64,000 nucleotides of DNA from VRUE01 sp035605695 (GTDB taxonomy: Bacteria; Actinomycetota; Thermoleophilia; Solirubrobacterales; 70-9): assembly GCA_035605695.1 (NCBI GenBank), contig DATNGZ010000004.1:1-64000 (forward strand), given 5' to 3'. The notes under the pieces are model-generated. The model searched no databases. It saw only the letters and a program-made list of their open reading frames with translations, and had not been told where the DNA came from. Shown here piece after piece: positions 18,100 through 27,582 of the stretch (the stretch's first letter is position 1; every line of letters starts with the position of its first letter). The translations under genes and the position numbers were made by a program.

Positions 18100-19569
18100 T
18101 TATTCGACCGGAGCACTGGGAGCGATCCCGAGCGGAATCGAGTCGATCACGTCGCTGGCGATCACCGACTCCGCCGCACCGATGCGAGCAGCCGCATCGC
18201 GACCGGCGCGGGCGTGGGCGATGACCGCGGCGCAGGCCGCGGCAAAGGGGTCGAGCCCGCGGGCGAGCAGGGCCGCGGTGATCCCGGAGAGCACGTCGCC
18301 GGTGCCCGCCGTCGCCAGCGCCGGCGCCGAGAGCGCGTTGACGGCGACCCGCTCGCCATCGGTGACGATCGTGTCATCACCCTTGAGCACGACCACGGCG
18401 CCGCTGGCCAGAGCCGCCTCGCGCGCCGAGGCGAGGCGGTGGGCGGCGATCTGCCCGGAGGAGCGGCCGAGCAGTCGCCCCAGCTCGCCCGCGTGGGGCG
18501 TGAGGATCGTCGGCGCCTTGCGAGCGGCGATCCGCCGGCTCTCGCCGGCGAAGGCGTTGAGACCGTCGGCGTCGATCACCAACGGCGCCTCGATCGCGGC
18601 CGCGGCGTCGCGAGCCAGCTCGACCGAGCCGGGATCGCGGCCCATCCCGGGCCCGAGCACCCCGGCCGCGGCACCTTCGAAGGTCCGCAGAACCGCCTTC
18701 AACGAGCCCGGCGCCAGGCAGCCGTCCCCGCCGGGGCAACCGACCGACATCACCTCCGGCTGAGCGGCCTCGAAGATCGGCTCCAACTCGGCCGGCACGG
18801 CCACCGTGGCGTAGCCGGCTCCGGCGCGAATCGCCGCCAGCGAGGACATCTGCACGGCGCCGGTGAGACCGCGCGAGCCGCCGGCAATCGCCACCTGCCC
18901 CGAGCTGAACTTTGTCGATCGGGAGCCGCGGCGCGGCGCCAGCGCCAGCACAGCCGGTTCGATCGTCCCCGCTCCCGGCTCGCCCGGCGCCCCGGCGGGA
19001 ATCCCGATCGGCACCACCCGCAGCTCCCCGCTGTGCCACTTGCCGGGCGCGATCCGGTGCCCCAGCTTCGCCGCGTGGAAGCTCACGGTCAGGTCCGCCT
19101 CGACCGCGACACCGGCGATCTCGCCGCTGGAGGCATCGACCCCGGAGGCGATGTCACAGGCGACGACCGGCGCCCCGCAGCGATTGATCGCCTCGATCGC
19201 CGCCACGGTCGGCTCGCGCGGCGCCCCGGCAAAGCCGGTGCCGAAGATCGCGTCGACCACCGCGCTCGAGCCCTCGAGCCAGGCATCGAGGTCGGCGGGC
19301 GGATCGGCGGCGAAGAGCTCCAGCACGTCGACCTCGTATCCGGTCGCGAGGAGGTGCCGCGCGGCCACCAGCCCGTCACCGCCGTTGTTGCCCTTGCCGC
19401 AGAGAATCCGCACCGGCCCCTGGGGCGACAGCTCGCCAACCGCCTCAGCCAGCGCCGTCCCGGCCGCCTCGATCAGCTCTGCCTCGGCGATCCCCTGCCC
19501 CTCGATCGCCCAGCGATCGACCGCCCGCATCGCCTCGGCGTCGTACAGAGGACTGAGCCATGACTCCAC
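18100..19569 (-). CDS. nnr: bifunctional NAD(P)H-hydrate epimerase/dehydratase
   Basis: Repairs hydrated NAD(P)H. The N-terminal epimerase (YjeF_N) has LYDAEAMRAVDRWAI and VRILCGKGNNGGDGLVAARHL; the C-terminal ADP-dependent dehydratase (carbohydrate-kinase-like) has VLGPGMGRDPG, ILTPHAGELGRLLG and the GTGDVLSGITAALLARG anion hole. Length, 489 residues, fits a full fusion. The start is GTG 19569, giving the usual LSPLYDAEAM N-terminus; a downstream ATG would cut the epimerase. Confidence 0.95.
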   Translation of the reverse strand: MESWLSPLYDAEAMRAVDRWAIEGQGIAEAELIEAAGTALAEAVGELSPQGPVRILCGKGNNGGDGLVAARHLLATGYEVDVLELFAADPPADLDAWLEGSSAVVDAIFGTGFAGAPREPTVAAIEAINRCGAPVVACDIASGVDASSGEIAGVAVEADLTVSFHAAKLGHRIAPGKWHSGELRVVPIGIPAGAPGEPGAGTIEPAVLALAPRRGSRSTKFSSGQVAIAGGSRGLTGAVQMSSLAAIRAGAGYATVAVPAELEPIFEAAQPEVMSVGCPGGDGCLAPGSLKAVLRTFEGAAAGVLGPGMGRDPGSVELARDAAAAIEAPLVIDADGLNAFAGESRRIAARKAPTILTPHAGELGRLLGRSSGQIAAHRLASAREAALASGAVVVLKGDDTIVTDGERVAVNALSAPALATAGTGDVLSGITAALLARGLDPFAAACAAVIAHARAGRDAAARIGAAESVIASDVIDSIPLGIAPSAPVE

Positions 19570-19596
19570 CCCCTGAGCCTACTCAGCCGTCGTCCG

Positions 19597-19684
19597 CATT
19601 TTAAATCCCTGCTAATCGAACGAATGAGTTAATGATATTTACAAAATGTCATCAGACTGGGAGTCGTGATACTTTGCAAACATC
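19597..19684 (+). promoter_or_regulatory. AT-rich promoter region of the Fic gene
   Basis: An 88-bp stretch between the divergent nnr and fic starts is much more AT-rich than its surroundings (runs such as TTTTAAAT and ATGATATTTACAAAATG). It presumably holds promoters for both genes. I cannot fix -35/-10 boxes with confidence. Confidence 0.4.
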
Positions 19685-20857
19685 ATGATCTTTCAGACTC
19701 CGGAGCTCAGGGATGACGAGCGTGGCGTCTTGGAGCTGCTCTCGGAGCAGCGCGAGCAGCTCCGCGATCGCGTCGCCGAGCCGCGAAGATGGGCGGGAAC
19801 CCTGCGGCGGATGACTTTCGCGCGAGCCGTCCAGGGCTCGAACAGCATCGAGGGCTACAACGCCTCCCTCGACGATGTCGTCGCCGCGGTCGATGGAGAG
19901 CCAACGCTCGACGCCAGCGCGGAGACCCAGCTTGCCCTCGCCGGCTATCGGGACGCGATGACTTACGTGCTCCAGCTCGCCCGGGACGAGACGCCAAACG
20001 TGGACGAGGGGTTGATCAAGAGCCTGCATTTCATGATGCTCAAGTACGACCTCTCAAAGAACCCCGGGCAGTGGCGCCCCGGCGATATCTACGTGCGAAA
20101 CGACGCAAGCGGTGAGATCGTCTACGAGGGTCCAGCAAGCGACGAGGTCCCAAAGCTGATCGCCGAGATGCTGCTGGCACTTGCATCGGATCAGAGCCCG
20201 GTTCCGGTCAAGGCAGCGATGGCCCATCTCAATCTGGTCTTGATCCACCCATTCAGCGACGGAAACGGCCGCATGGCGCGCTGCCTGCAGACCCTCGTGC
20301 TTGCCCGCGATCGCGTTCTTGCCCCGGTTTTCTCCAGCATCGAGGAGTTCCTCGGACGCAACACCGAGGCCTACTACGAAGTCCTCGCCGAGGTCGGTGC
20401 CGGCTATTGGCACCCGGAGCGCGATGCACGCCCTTGGATTCGGTTCTGCCTAAGGGCGCATTACCTACAGATCCGCACGATGCTTCGACGGCGACAGGAG
20501 ATCGAGGAACTCTGGAACTCCTGCTACGCGCTCGCGGAGAAAAGCGGGCTGCCGGAACGCTGCGCCGTGGCGCTCATGGATGCCGCATACGGGCTGCGAA
20601 TCCGCAGGGGAAGCTACAGAGCCTCGGTCGAGGGTGTTACGGGCGAGGATGTGAGTGAGCAAACTGCCTCGCGCGACCTGAGGGCGATGGTCGATCAGAG
20701 GCTGCTCGCCCCGATGGGAGAGCGCCGTGCCCGCTACTACCTTGCCGGTCCGAGGCCGACGGAGATAAGAAATCAAGTAAAAGCCAGTCGACCCCCACGC
20801 GCCGACGAGGATCCGTTCGCGGTAGTTCGGGACCGGCGCCAGCTCAGCTTGACCTGA
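19685..20857 (+). CDS. Fic-domain AMPylase-type protein with winged-helix C-terminus
   Basis: Fic protein of 390 residues, expected to transfer AMP or another nucleotide moiety to a protein hydroxyl. The catalytic HPFSDGNGRMAR motif is at 188-199. An N-terminal inhibitory motif S-x-x-x-E-G (SNSIEG, 52-57) marks the self-restrained class II. The C-terminal 130 residues look like a winged-helix (RDLRAMVDQRLLAPMGERRARYYL). Such proteins are often self-regulated by auto-AMPylation. Its 3' end overlaps acpS by 14 bp, convergently, and its strand is opposite to the surrounding housekeeping genes, so it may be acquired. Confidence 0.93.
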   Translation: MIFQTPELRDDERGVLELLSEQREQLRDRVAEPRRWAGTLRRMTFARAVQGSNSIEGYNASLDDVVAAVDGEPTLDASAETQLALAGYRDAMTYVLQLARDETPNVDEGLIKSLHFMMLKYDLSKNPGQWRPGDIYVRNDASGEIVYEGPASDEVPKLIAEMLLALASDQSPVPVKAAMAHLNLVLIHPFSDGNGRMARCLQTLVLARDRVLAPVFSSIEEFLGRNTEAYYEVLAEVGAGYWHPERDARPWIRFCLRAHYLQIRTMLRRRQEIEELWNSCYALAEKSGLPERCAVALMDAAYGLRIRRGSYRASVEGVTGEDVSEQTASRDLRAMVDQRLLAPMGERRARYYLAGPRPTEIRNQVKASRPPRADEDPFAVVRDRRQLSLT

Positions 20858-21197
20858 CCGCGACCGCGGCCGCAAAGTCGCGCGAGTGCGTGAGCGAGAT
20901 CTCGACTCGCTCGCCGCCGGCCGCCTCCGCCGCTCGTCCCGAAAGCGAGACCCGCGGCGGCTCGCCCGCGATGACCTCGATCTCGCGCAGGCCAAAGCCG
21001 CGGCCGAGGCCAAGGGCCTTGACCACGGCCTCCTTTGCGGCGAAGCGGGCGGCAAGATGACGACCGGGACGGGCGCGGGCGGCAGCGTAGTCGCGCTCGG
21101 CGTCGGTGAACACGCGCTCGGCAAGCCGCGGGTGGCGCTCCAGGGCGCGCTCCAGCCGGTCGATCTCGAGCAGGTCTATACCGAGGCCCGAGGCCAC
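20844..21197 (-). CDS. acpS: holo-[acyl-carrier-protein] synthase
   Basis: Transfers 4'-phosphopantetheine from CoA to acyl carrier protein. Mg-binding Asp lies in GIDLLEIDRLERAL and Glu in ARFAAKEAVVKALGLG; HLAARFAAKEA and the ISLTHSRDFAAAVAV end are diagnostic. Length, 117 residues, is normal. It follows the DUF3352 lipoprotein gene by 6 bp in the direction of transcription. Confidence 0.96.
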   Translation of the reverse strand: MASGLGIDLLEIDRLERALERHPRLAERVFTDAERDYAAARARPGRHLAARFAAKEAVVKALGLGRGFGLREIEVIAGEPPRVSLSGRAAEAAGGERVEISLTHSRDFAAAVAVRSS

Positions 21198-21203
21198 CGC
21201 GGA

Positions 21204-22769
21204 CTAGGTACCGATGCCCGCGACGATCTTCGCCGTAGCGAGGTCGCCTTCGGTGCTCGAGCCGATGCCGATGTAGGTGAATTTGAGGTAGGGCACGATT
21301 TCCCAGAAGTCGGTCGAGGAGCGCGGCACCAGGACTTCGGCCAAGTGCCGAGCCGCCGGGCCGTTGACATAGCCGACGATCGGCGTCTCGCCGAGCAATG
21401 AGACAGCCGCCTGGTACGCCGGATCACTCACCAGCGCCGCCGCGGATTCCGTGCCGAGCCCGGCAAACGCCGCCCGCGTGCCATAGCCGACCACGATCCG
21501 GTCACCTTTGGCGAGCACCACAAGCGGCTTGCCGCCAAGTTCAGGGCTGCGGATCGAGAAGCCACTCGCTTTGCCGCTGACCGCGGTCACTCCTGGCACC
21601 CGGGCGCTGCGCAGCAGTGTGCCGAGACTGGCGATGGCGCTGGCCGCTTCGTCGGAACCATCGGTCCTCAGCACGAGAGCACCGCCGAGGCTTCCCCTGT
21701 CGCTGCCTTCAGCGAACACCGCGCCTTCTTCAAATGAACCGGCAATCTTGTCAAGGTCGATACCGGCCTGGCTCAAGGTGTCCTTCAGTTTGTTGGGCGG
21801 CAGTTCCGGTGGAATTCCGGCTTCGTCGAGACTGTCAACCGCTTCTTCGAGCTGCCCACCGAAGCCCGAGGTGCCAACGGCCGCAAATGAGTCCGTGGGC
21901 AGTGAGCCGAGCAGCTTGGAAACGTCGCCGGTCGGGGCCTTCTCACCGCCGAGGTCGCTACTGAGGTCGATCTCGATGTGGTCGGACTGCGGCACGAGGC
22001 TGGCCACCGCGGTCGCTTCGCTCGGGTCGATACCGGCGCTCTGCAGGACTTCCTGCGCCTGCGGGTCGATCCTGTCGTCCGACTGTTTGATGATCGCGCC
22101 GACATCAACGTAGGCGTCGGCGAAGCTGCCGTTGGAAGCCGCGGAGATCGCGTTCTGGAAGCGGTCTTCGCCGCCCAGCGAGTCGCCCGTTGCGGCATCC
22201 ACCGCGGCTTTGAATTCTCTTTCGCTGCTGGCAATCACGAGCGCTTCGTCGAATACGCCAATTGCGTTGCCTTGCGGGCCGCCGACCTCGAAATCGACGC
22301 CTTCGTAGGAGACGTCTTTGGACGTACCGCCGCCTTCCTTGCTGCGCTTGGAGACGAAGGCTTCCGTCGCCTTGGGGTCGGTGGTCTCGATCGCGATCAG
22401 AGGCTCGGAAAGTTCGCTGCCGTCGAGGCGTTCGAAGGCGACACCGGCCCGCTGTCCCAGCCAGGGTTCGACTTCCTTGGCGAAGTCGAACGATTCGCCG
22501 TCCTTGCGCGCCGAGCTTTCCAGTTTGGATATGACGAAGTCACCGAGATTGTCGACGCCGGCAAGGCCGTGGGCAGCCCAATTGATGTTCGCTGCCATCG
22601 CCTCACTCGGTTTCAGCTGGCCTTCGACGAAGACCAGCGAACCGGGGGAGGCAAAGTTGGCCAGATCGGAGCTCGAGGCGTCGCTGCCGCTGCTGCTGCT
22701 CCCGCAGCCGCTGAAGGCGACGGCCACGATCAGCGCCAGAACCGCAATGGGTGAACTAATTCTGACCAT
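21204..22769 (-). CDS. DUF3352-family lipoprotein
   Basis: Predicted lipoprotein of 521 residues: a signal peptide ends in the lipobox AFSGCGSS (Cys 22). The mature protein follows the DUF3352 pattern, with repeated alpha/beta units such as GSLVFVEGQLKPSEAMAANINW, PWLGQRAGVAFE and EALVIASSEREFKAAVDAA. Function is unknown; the family is common in actinobacteria and is thought to be cell-surface. It lies upstream of acpS in the same direction and downstream of glmS by 29 bp. Confidence 0.85.
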   Translation of the reverse strand: MVRISSPIAVLALIVAVAFSGCGSSSSGSDASSSDLANFASPGSLVFVEGQLKPSEAMAANINWAAHGLAGVDNLGDFVISKLESSARKDGESFDFAKEVEPWLGQRAGVAFERLDGSELSEPLIAIETTDPKATEAFVSKRSKEGGGTSKDVSYEGVDFEVGGPQGNAIGVFDEALVIASSEREFKAAVDAATGDSLGGEDRFQNAISAASNGSFADAYVDVGAIIKQSDDRIDPQAQEVLQSAGIDPSEATAVASLVPQSDHIEIDLSSDLGGEKAPTGDVSKLLGSLPTDSFAAVGTSGFGGQLEEAVDSLDEAGIPPELPPNKLKDTLSQAGIDLDKIAGSFEEGAVFAEGSDRGSLGGALVLRTDGSDEAASAIASLGTLLRSARVPGVTAVSGKASGFSIRSPELGGKPLVVLAKGDRIVVGYGTRAAFAGLGTESAAALVSDPAYQAAVSLLGETPIVGYVNGPAARHLAEVLVPRSSTDFWEIVPYLKFTYIGIGSSTEGDLATAKIVAGIGT

Positions 22770-22798
22770 CTTGGCGAGAAAGCCTAGCGTGTGTTGCG

Positions 22799-24658
22799 TT
22801 ACTCGACAGTCACGGTCTTGGCGAGGTTGCGTGGCTGGTCAACGTTGAGGCCACGCGCGCGGGCGATGTCGTAGGCGAGCAGCTGCAGCGGCAGGACCGC
22901 GACGATCGGCTGCAGGATCCAGTCGGTGCGGGCAACCTCGATCATCTCGTCGGCCACATCGCCGACGCGCTCGCAGCCTTCGGTCGCGATCGCGATCGTT
23001 TGGGCACCACGGGCCCGCACCTCTTCGACGTTGGAGAGAACCTTGTCGAGGACCGGGCTCTCGGTTGCCACACAGACGACCGGGGTCGACTCGTCGAGCA
23101 GGGCGATCGGACCGTGCTTCATCTCGCCGGCCGCGTAGGCGTCGGTCGGGATATAGGAGATCTCGCGCAACTTCAGCGCCCCCTCGAGGCAGACCGGCAG
23201 GCCGATGTGACGGCCGAGATAGAGGAAGAACTGCTGCTCGTGGTGGGCCTCGGAGACCTCGCGCACGCGGTCCTCAGCCATCGCCAGGGTGGTCTCAATC
23301 TTCGACGGGATCGCCTTCAGCTCGGCGACGAGCTCAGCCAGCCGCCCCGCCTCCAGCGTGCCGCGCAGCTCGGCCAGGCGCAGCCCGATCAGGTACATCG
23401 CCGCGACCTGCGCAACAAAGGTCTTGGTCGCCGCGACGCTGATCTCGAGACCGGCGCGGGTGTAGAGGGCCGCGTCGGAATCGCGGGTCGCCTGGCTGCC
23501 CATCACGTTCGTTATCGCCAGCACCTTGGCGCCGTTTTCCCTGGCGAGGCGCATCGCCGCCAGGGTGTCGGCGGTCTCGCCTGACTGGGTGATCCCGACC
23601 ACCAGGTCGCCCTGCCCGATCACCGGGTTGCGGTAACGGTACTCGGAGGCGACGTCCATCTCGACCGGCACCCGCGCCCACTCCTCGATCGCGTAGCGGC
23701 CGATCAGGCCTGCGTGGTAGGAGGTGCCACAGGCGACGATCACGATCCGCTTCAGATCACGCAGGTAGGCGTCGTCGAGCTCGACCTCAGAGAGATCGAC
23801 GCCGTCGTCGCCGGGAAGGCGGTCGGCGATCGTTTCCGCCACCGCGTCGGCCTGTTCGTGGATCTCCTTCAGCATGAAGGTCTCGTAACCGCCCTTCTCG
23901 GCGGCCTCCTCGTCCCACTCGATCTCCTCCGCCTCGCGCTGCACCGGGTTGCCCTCGGCGTCGGTGATCCGCACGCCGTCGGCGTCGATCGTGACGATCT
24001 CGTCGTTTTCGATCGCGACCGCCTGGCGGGTCTCGGCGAGGAAGGCGGGGATCGCCGAGGCGAGGAAGCTCTCCTCCTCGCCGACGCCGGCGACCAGCGG
24101 GCACTCCTTGCGCGCTCCGACAAGCAGGCCCGGATCGTCGGCGTGCATGACGACGAAGGCGTAGTGGCCGCGGAGCTCGGCGAAGGCGGCGCGGACGGCG
24201 GCGGCGAGATCACCGTCGTAGTGGGTGGCGATCAGGTGGGCGACGACCTCGGCATCGGTTTCAGAGCTGAACTCCTGTCCTTCCCCCTCGAGCCGGCGGC
24301 GCAGCTTGGCGTGGTTCTCGACGATCCCGTTGAGGACGATGTGGACCCGGTCGGAACTGTCGCTGTGCGGGTGAGCGTTCTCCTCGGTGACACGGCCGTG
24401 GGTCGCCCAGCGCGTGTGGGCAACTCCGGTCGTGGCGGGCGGCGCGGCGACGGCAACCCCGCCACCGTCCTCGGCGTCTTCGGCGATCGCGGCGCGCAGG
24501 TTGTCGAGGTTGCCGACCGCGCGCACGCTGTCGATGCGGCCGTCGTCAATCACCGAGACGCCGGCCGAGTCATAGCCGCGGTACTCGAGCTTCTCGAGCC
24601 CGGCGACGAGCAGGTCCAAACAGGGACGCCCGCCTACATATCCGACGATTCCACACAT
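22799..24658 (-). CDS. glmS: glutamine--fructose-6-phosphate aminotransferase
   Basis: First enzyme of UDP-GlcNAc synthesis: makes glucosamine-6-P from fructose-6-P and glutamine. ATG 24658 gives MCGIVGYVGG, so that Cys becomes the N-terminal nucleophile after Met removal; the frame extends further upstream but without conserved sequence. Glutaminase domain is about 1-240; two SIS domains follow (VACGTSYHAGL, GITQSGETADTLAA, and MKHGPIAL). C-terminus LNVDQPRNLAKTVTVE is standard. It starts 28 bp after glmM stops. Confidence 0.97.
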   Translation of the reverse strand: MCGIVGYVGGRPCLDLLVAGLEKLEYRGYDSAGVSVIDDGRIDSVRAVGNLDNLRAAIAEDAEDGGGVAVAAPPATTGVAHTRWATHGRVTEENAHPHSDSSDRVHIVLNGIVENHAKLRRRLEGEGQEFSSETDAEVVAHLIATHYDGDLAAAVRAAFAELRGHYAFVVMHADDPGLLVGARKECPLVAGVGEEESFLASAIPAFLAETRQAVAIENDEIVTIDADGVRITDAEGNPVQREAEEIEWDEEAAEKGGYETFMLKEIHEQADAVAETIADRLPGDDGVDLSEVELDDAYLRDLKRIVIVACGTSYHAGLIGRYAIEEWARVPVEMDVASEYRYRNPVIGQGDLVVGITQSGETADTLAAMRLARENGAKVLAITNVMGSQATRDSDAALYTRAGLEISVAATKTFVAQVAAMYLIGLRLAELRGTLEAGRLAELVAELKAIPSKIETTLAMAEDRVREVSEAHHEQQFFLYLGRHIGLPVCLEGALKLREISYIPTDAYAAGEMKHGPIALLDESTPVVCVATESPVLDKVLSNVEEVRARGAQTIAIATEGCERVGDVADEMIEVARTDWILQPIVAVLPLQLLAYDIARARGLNVDQPRNLAKTVTVE

Positions 24659-24686
24659 AAGAGGATGAAGGGTAGAGACCGGTGGT

Positions 24687-25997
24687 CTAGGTGAGTTCTT
24701 GATGAACCAACGTGACAAGGCGCTCGCAAATCGCGTCCGCCTCCTCGGCACTGGGCGCCTCGACCATCACCCGCACCAGCGGCTCGGTTCCCGATGGGCG
24801 CAGCAGCACGCGGCCACGGCCCTCGAGCGCCTCTCCCTCACGCTCGACCGCCTCCCAGACCGCGTCGGCGCCGGCGATCGCCTCGCGATCGGCGACCTCG
24901 ACGTTGACCAGGGTCTGCGGCAACTTCTCCATCGGCGCCACCGCGGCGAGGTCGCGACCGGCCAGCTCGCGCATCGTCGCCAGCGCCGCGGCAGTCCCGT
25001 CTCCGGTGGCGACGAATCGGGTGTCGATGATGTGACCCGACTGCTCGCCGCCCAGCGCCCAGCCGCGCTCGCGCAGCTCGTCGAGGACGTAACGGTCGCC
25101 GACCTTGGTTACCGCGACCTCGATCCCCGCCTCCTCCATAGCCTGATGAAAGCCGTAGTTGCTCATCACGGTCACCGCAACGCCACCCGCCAGCTCGTCG
25201 CGCGCCGCCATGCCGCGAGCGGCGAGGGCAATCAGCTCGTCGCCGTCGTGGGTGCGGCCGGAGCCGTCGACGGCGAGAACGCGGTCGCCGTCGCCGTCGA
25301 AGGCAAAGCCGACCGTCGCCTCCGAGGCGACCATCGCCTCGGCTAGCGAGTCAAGGTGGGTGGAGCCACAGCCGTCGTTGATGTTGCGGCCATCGGGCTC
25401 GGTCGCGATCGTCTCGACCGTGGCACCGAGGCGCTCGAAGATCATCGGCGCGGCGCGAAAGGTGGCGCCGTTGGCGCAGTCGAGCACGACCCGGCGGCCG
25501 GATAGGTCGATCGGGAAGGCCGACTCGAGTGCCCGCAAGTAGTCCTCGAGGCCGCCGTTGAGCTCGCTGACACTGCCCGGCTCGGCGACATCAGCAGCGG
25601 CGTCGATCAGCGACTCGATCCGCGCCTCGGCCGGGTCGTCGAGCTTCGTCCCCTGGGCCGAAAAGAACTTGATCCCATTGTCGCGATAGGGGTTGTGGGA
25701 AGCGGAGACGACCGCGGCAAGATCGAGGCCCAGCCGCTTAACCAGGATCGCCGCCGCCGGCGTTGGCAGTACGCCACCGAGCAGGGCGTCACCGCCCGCG
25801 GCCGCGATCCCGGCCGCCAGCGCGGACTCGAGCATCGGTCCCGACTCGCGCGTATCGCGCACGATCAGCACCTGCGGACGCTGGGCGTCCAACGAGGCCG
25901 TGGCCGCGCGACCCAGCGAAGTTGCCAACTCAGCAGTGAGAAAGGTCCCTGCCTCGCCGCGTACACCATCGGTGCCAAAGAGCTTTCGAGTGTTCAT
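24687..25997 (-). CDS. glmM: phosphoglucosamine mutase
   Basis: Converts glucosamine-6-P to glucosamine-1-P, the step after GlmS, so the two adjacent genes form a pathway operon. ATG 25997 gives MNTRKLFGTDGVRG, the normal start; the longer frame is discarded. Catalytic phosphoserine is S100 in VVSASHNPYRDNG; the metal loop is FDGDGDRVLAVD; GGEQSGHII and the phosphate-binding RPSGTEPLVRVMVE are present. Length, 436 residues, is normal. Confidence 0.97.
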   Translation of the reverse strand: MNTRKLFGTDGVRGEAGTFLTAELATSLGRAATASLDAQRPQVLIVRDTRESGPMLESALAAGIAAAGGDALLGGVLPTPAAAILVKRLGLDLAAVVSASHNPYRDNGIKFFSAQGTKLDDPAEARIESLIDAAADVAEPGSVSELNGGLEDYLRALESAFPIDLSGRRVVLDCANGATFRAAPMIFERLGATVETIATEPDGRNINDGCGSTHLDSLAEAMVASEATVGFAFDGDGDRVLAVDGSGRTHDGDELIALAARGMAARDELAGGVAVTVMSNYGFHQAMEEAGIEVAVTKVGDRYVLDELRERGWALGGEQSGHIIDTRFVATGDGTAAALATMRELAGRDLAAVAPMEKLPQTLVNVEVADREAIAGADAVWEAVEREGEALEGRGRVLLRPSGTEPLVRVMVEAPSAEEADAICERLVTLVHQELT

Positions 25998-26128
25998 TTC
26001 GGAGTGCTGAGGCGAGCGAAAATCAAGACTGGGTAGGACGCGGGGAGGCTGGTGAAGGGAGCGCACAAGTTAGTGCGTGACCGAGCCAGCCGACCGAGGA
26101 CGCCCCCAGGCGCAGATTTGCAGCCGCC

Positions 26129-27061
26129 TCAGCGCTTCGAGAACTGCGGCCGCTTGCGCGCCTTCTTTAGCCCAGCCTTCTTGCGCTCCTTGGCCCGCGC
26201 GTCGCGGGTAAGGAAACCGCGCCGCTTGAGCTCGCCGCGCAACTCGGGATCAATCTCGGTCAGCGCCCGGGCGATCCCGTGGCGCACCGCCCCGGCCTGG
26301 CCGCTGATGCCGCCGCCGTGGACGCGGACGCGGACGTCGACGTTGCCCTCGTAACCGGTGATGGTCAGCGGCTGCATCGCCATCGTCTGGTGCAGCGGTC
26401 GCGGGAAGAACTCGGCCAGCTCGCGTTTGTTGATCTGCACCTTGCCGCTGCCGGGCAGCAGCGTCACCCGGGCGATTGAAGTCTTACGCTTACCGGTGGC
26501 GAGGTAGCGGGCATCGCCCTCGAGCTTGGCCGGCGCACGACTGGCAGCGCTGGGCTCCTCCTCGGCATCGCCAACCAGAGCGGCCTCGCGCTGGCGCCGC
26601 TCCTCCTCCTCGGCCTCCTTGCGTGCCTGCTCCTCAGCACTGAGCGGCCGCTCCTCGGTCTCGACGGCAATCGGCTCGAGGTCGGCGCCAGGAATTACAT
26701 CCTTCTTCTTCTCCTCAGCCTTGGGCTGCTCAGGCTCGGGCTCGGGCTCCTCAGCTTTCTCCTCCCCGACGGGCTCCTCAGCGGCATCTCCATCGGCCGC
26801 GGGCGTCTCATCAACCGACTCCTCCGCTACAGGCTCCTCAGCAGCATCGTCCTCAGCCGCGGGCGCCTCGGACTCAGCCTCAGACGCCTCATCCGCGGGT
26901 GGCGTGGAGGAGGGGACGTCGCCCGCAGCTTGCGAGGACGACGGGTCCTCCTCTGCGACAGGACCCGCGGGCGAGCCGTCCGAACCCTCAGCCGGAGTCT
27001 CCTTCACGGCCTCAGGCTCCTGCTGCTCTGAAGTCTCTTTGCCCTGCTCGTCGTCGATCAA
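26129..27061 (-). CDS. rpsI: 30S ribosomal protein S9 with long acidic N-terminal extension
   Basis: S9, a small-subunit protein whose C-terminal tail reaches the P site. The core occupies only residues 182-310 (YLATGKRKTSIARV through HGGGISGQAGAVRHGIARAL to RKRPQFSKR). Before it is an acidic, Glu/Ala/Pro-rich extension of about 181 residues, likely disordered. ATG 27061 overlaps the rplM stop (ATGA), as expected for the rplM-rpsI operon, which argues that the extension is translated. Typical S9 is about 130-170 residues. Confidence 0.94.
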   Translation of the reverse strand: MIDDEQGKETSEQQEPEAVKETPAEGSDGSPAGPVAEEDPSSSQAAGDVPSSTPPADEASEAESEAPAAEDDAAEEPVAEESVDETPAADGDAAEEPVGEEKAEEPEPEPEQPKAEEKKKDVIPGADLEPIAVETEERPLSAEEQARKEAEEEERRQREAALVGDAEEEPSAASRAPAKLEGDARYLATGKRKTSIARVTLLPGSGKVQINKRELAEFFPRPLHQTMAMQPLTITGYEGNVDVRVRVHGGGISGQAGAVRHGIARALTEIDPELRGELKRRGFLTRDARAKERKKAGLKKARKRPQFSKR

Positions 27062-27492
27062 GTCTTTATCTCCATGGGTTTGGGCTGCTGAGCGGCATGC
27101 GGGTGGTCGGGACCCGCATAGACCTTCAGCTTGGTCAGCTGCTGACGGGCGAGCCGGTTGCGGGGAAGCATCCCCTTGACCGCCTTGCGGATGACCTCCT
27201 CGGGTCGGCGATCGAGCATCTCGGCAAGGGTCCGCGACTTGATCCCGCCCGGGTAGCCGCTGTGGCGCCAGTAGCGCTTCTGGTTCAGCTTGTCGCCGGT
27301 GACGTGGATTTTCTCCGCGTTGATGACGACGATGAAGTCACCGGTGTCGATGTGGGGCGTGTACTCGGGCTTGCGCTTGCCGCGCAGAGCGTCCGCAATC
27401 CGGGTCGCGAGACGGCCCAGGGTCTGGCCCTCGGCGTCGACGACGTACCAGTCACGTTGGCGGTCGGAAGGTTTGGCGACATAGGTCTTCAT
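27058..27492 (-). CDS. rplM: 50S ribosomal protein L13
   Basis: Large-subunit protein needed early in 50S assembly. ATG 27492 starts MKTYVAKPSDRQRDWYVVDA; core motifs LGRLATRIADALRGKRKPEYTPHIDTGD, VINAEKIHVTG, KRYWRHSGYPGG and AVKGMLPRNRLARQQLTKLKVY are in place. Length is 144 residues. It is translationally coupled to rpsI by a 4-bp overlap. The frame extends upstream over the riboswitch region but that is not coding. Confidence 0.97.
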   Translation of the reverse strand: MKTYVAKPSDRQRDWYVVDAEGQTLGRLATRIADALRGKRKPEYTPHIDTGDFIVVINAEKIHVTGDKLNQKRYWRHSGYPGGIKSRTLAEMLDRRPEEVIRKAVKGMLPRNRLARQQLTKLKVYAGPDHPHAAQQPKPMEIKT

Positions 27493-27582
27493 CAGAGAAA
27501 AGCCGCGGGGAGCTCCCAGCGGCCACGGCATGATAGCCGCCACGCCGTCTTGGCGTACGCGGCCGCATCGGTGTCTATACTG

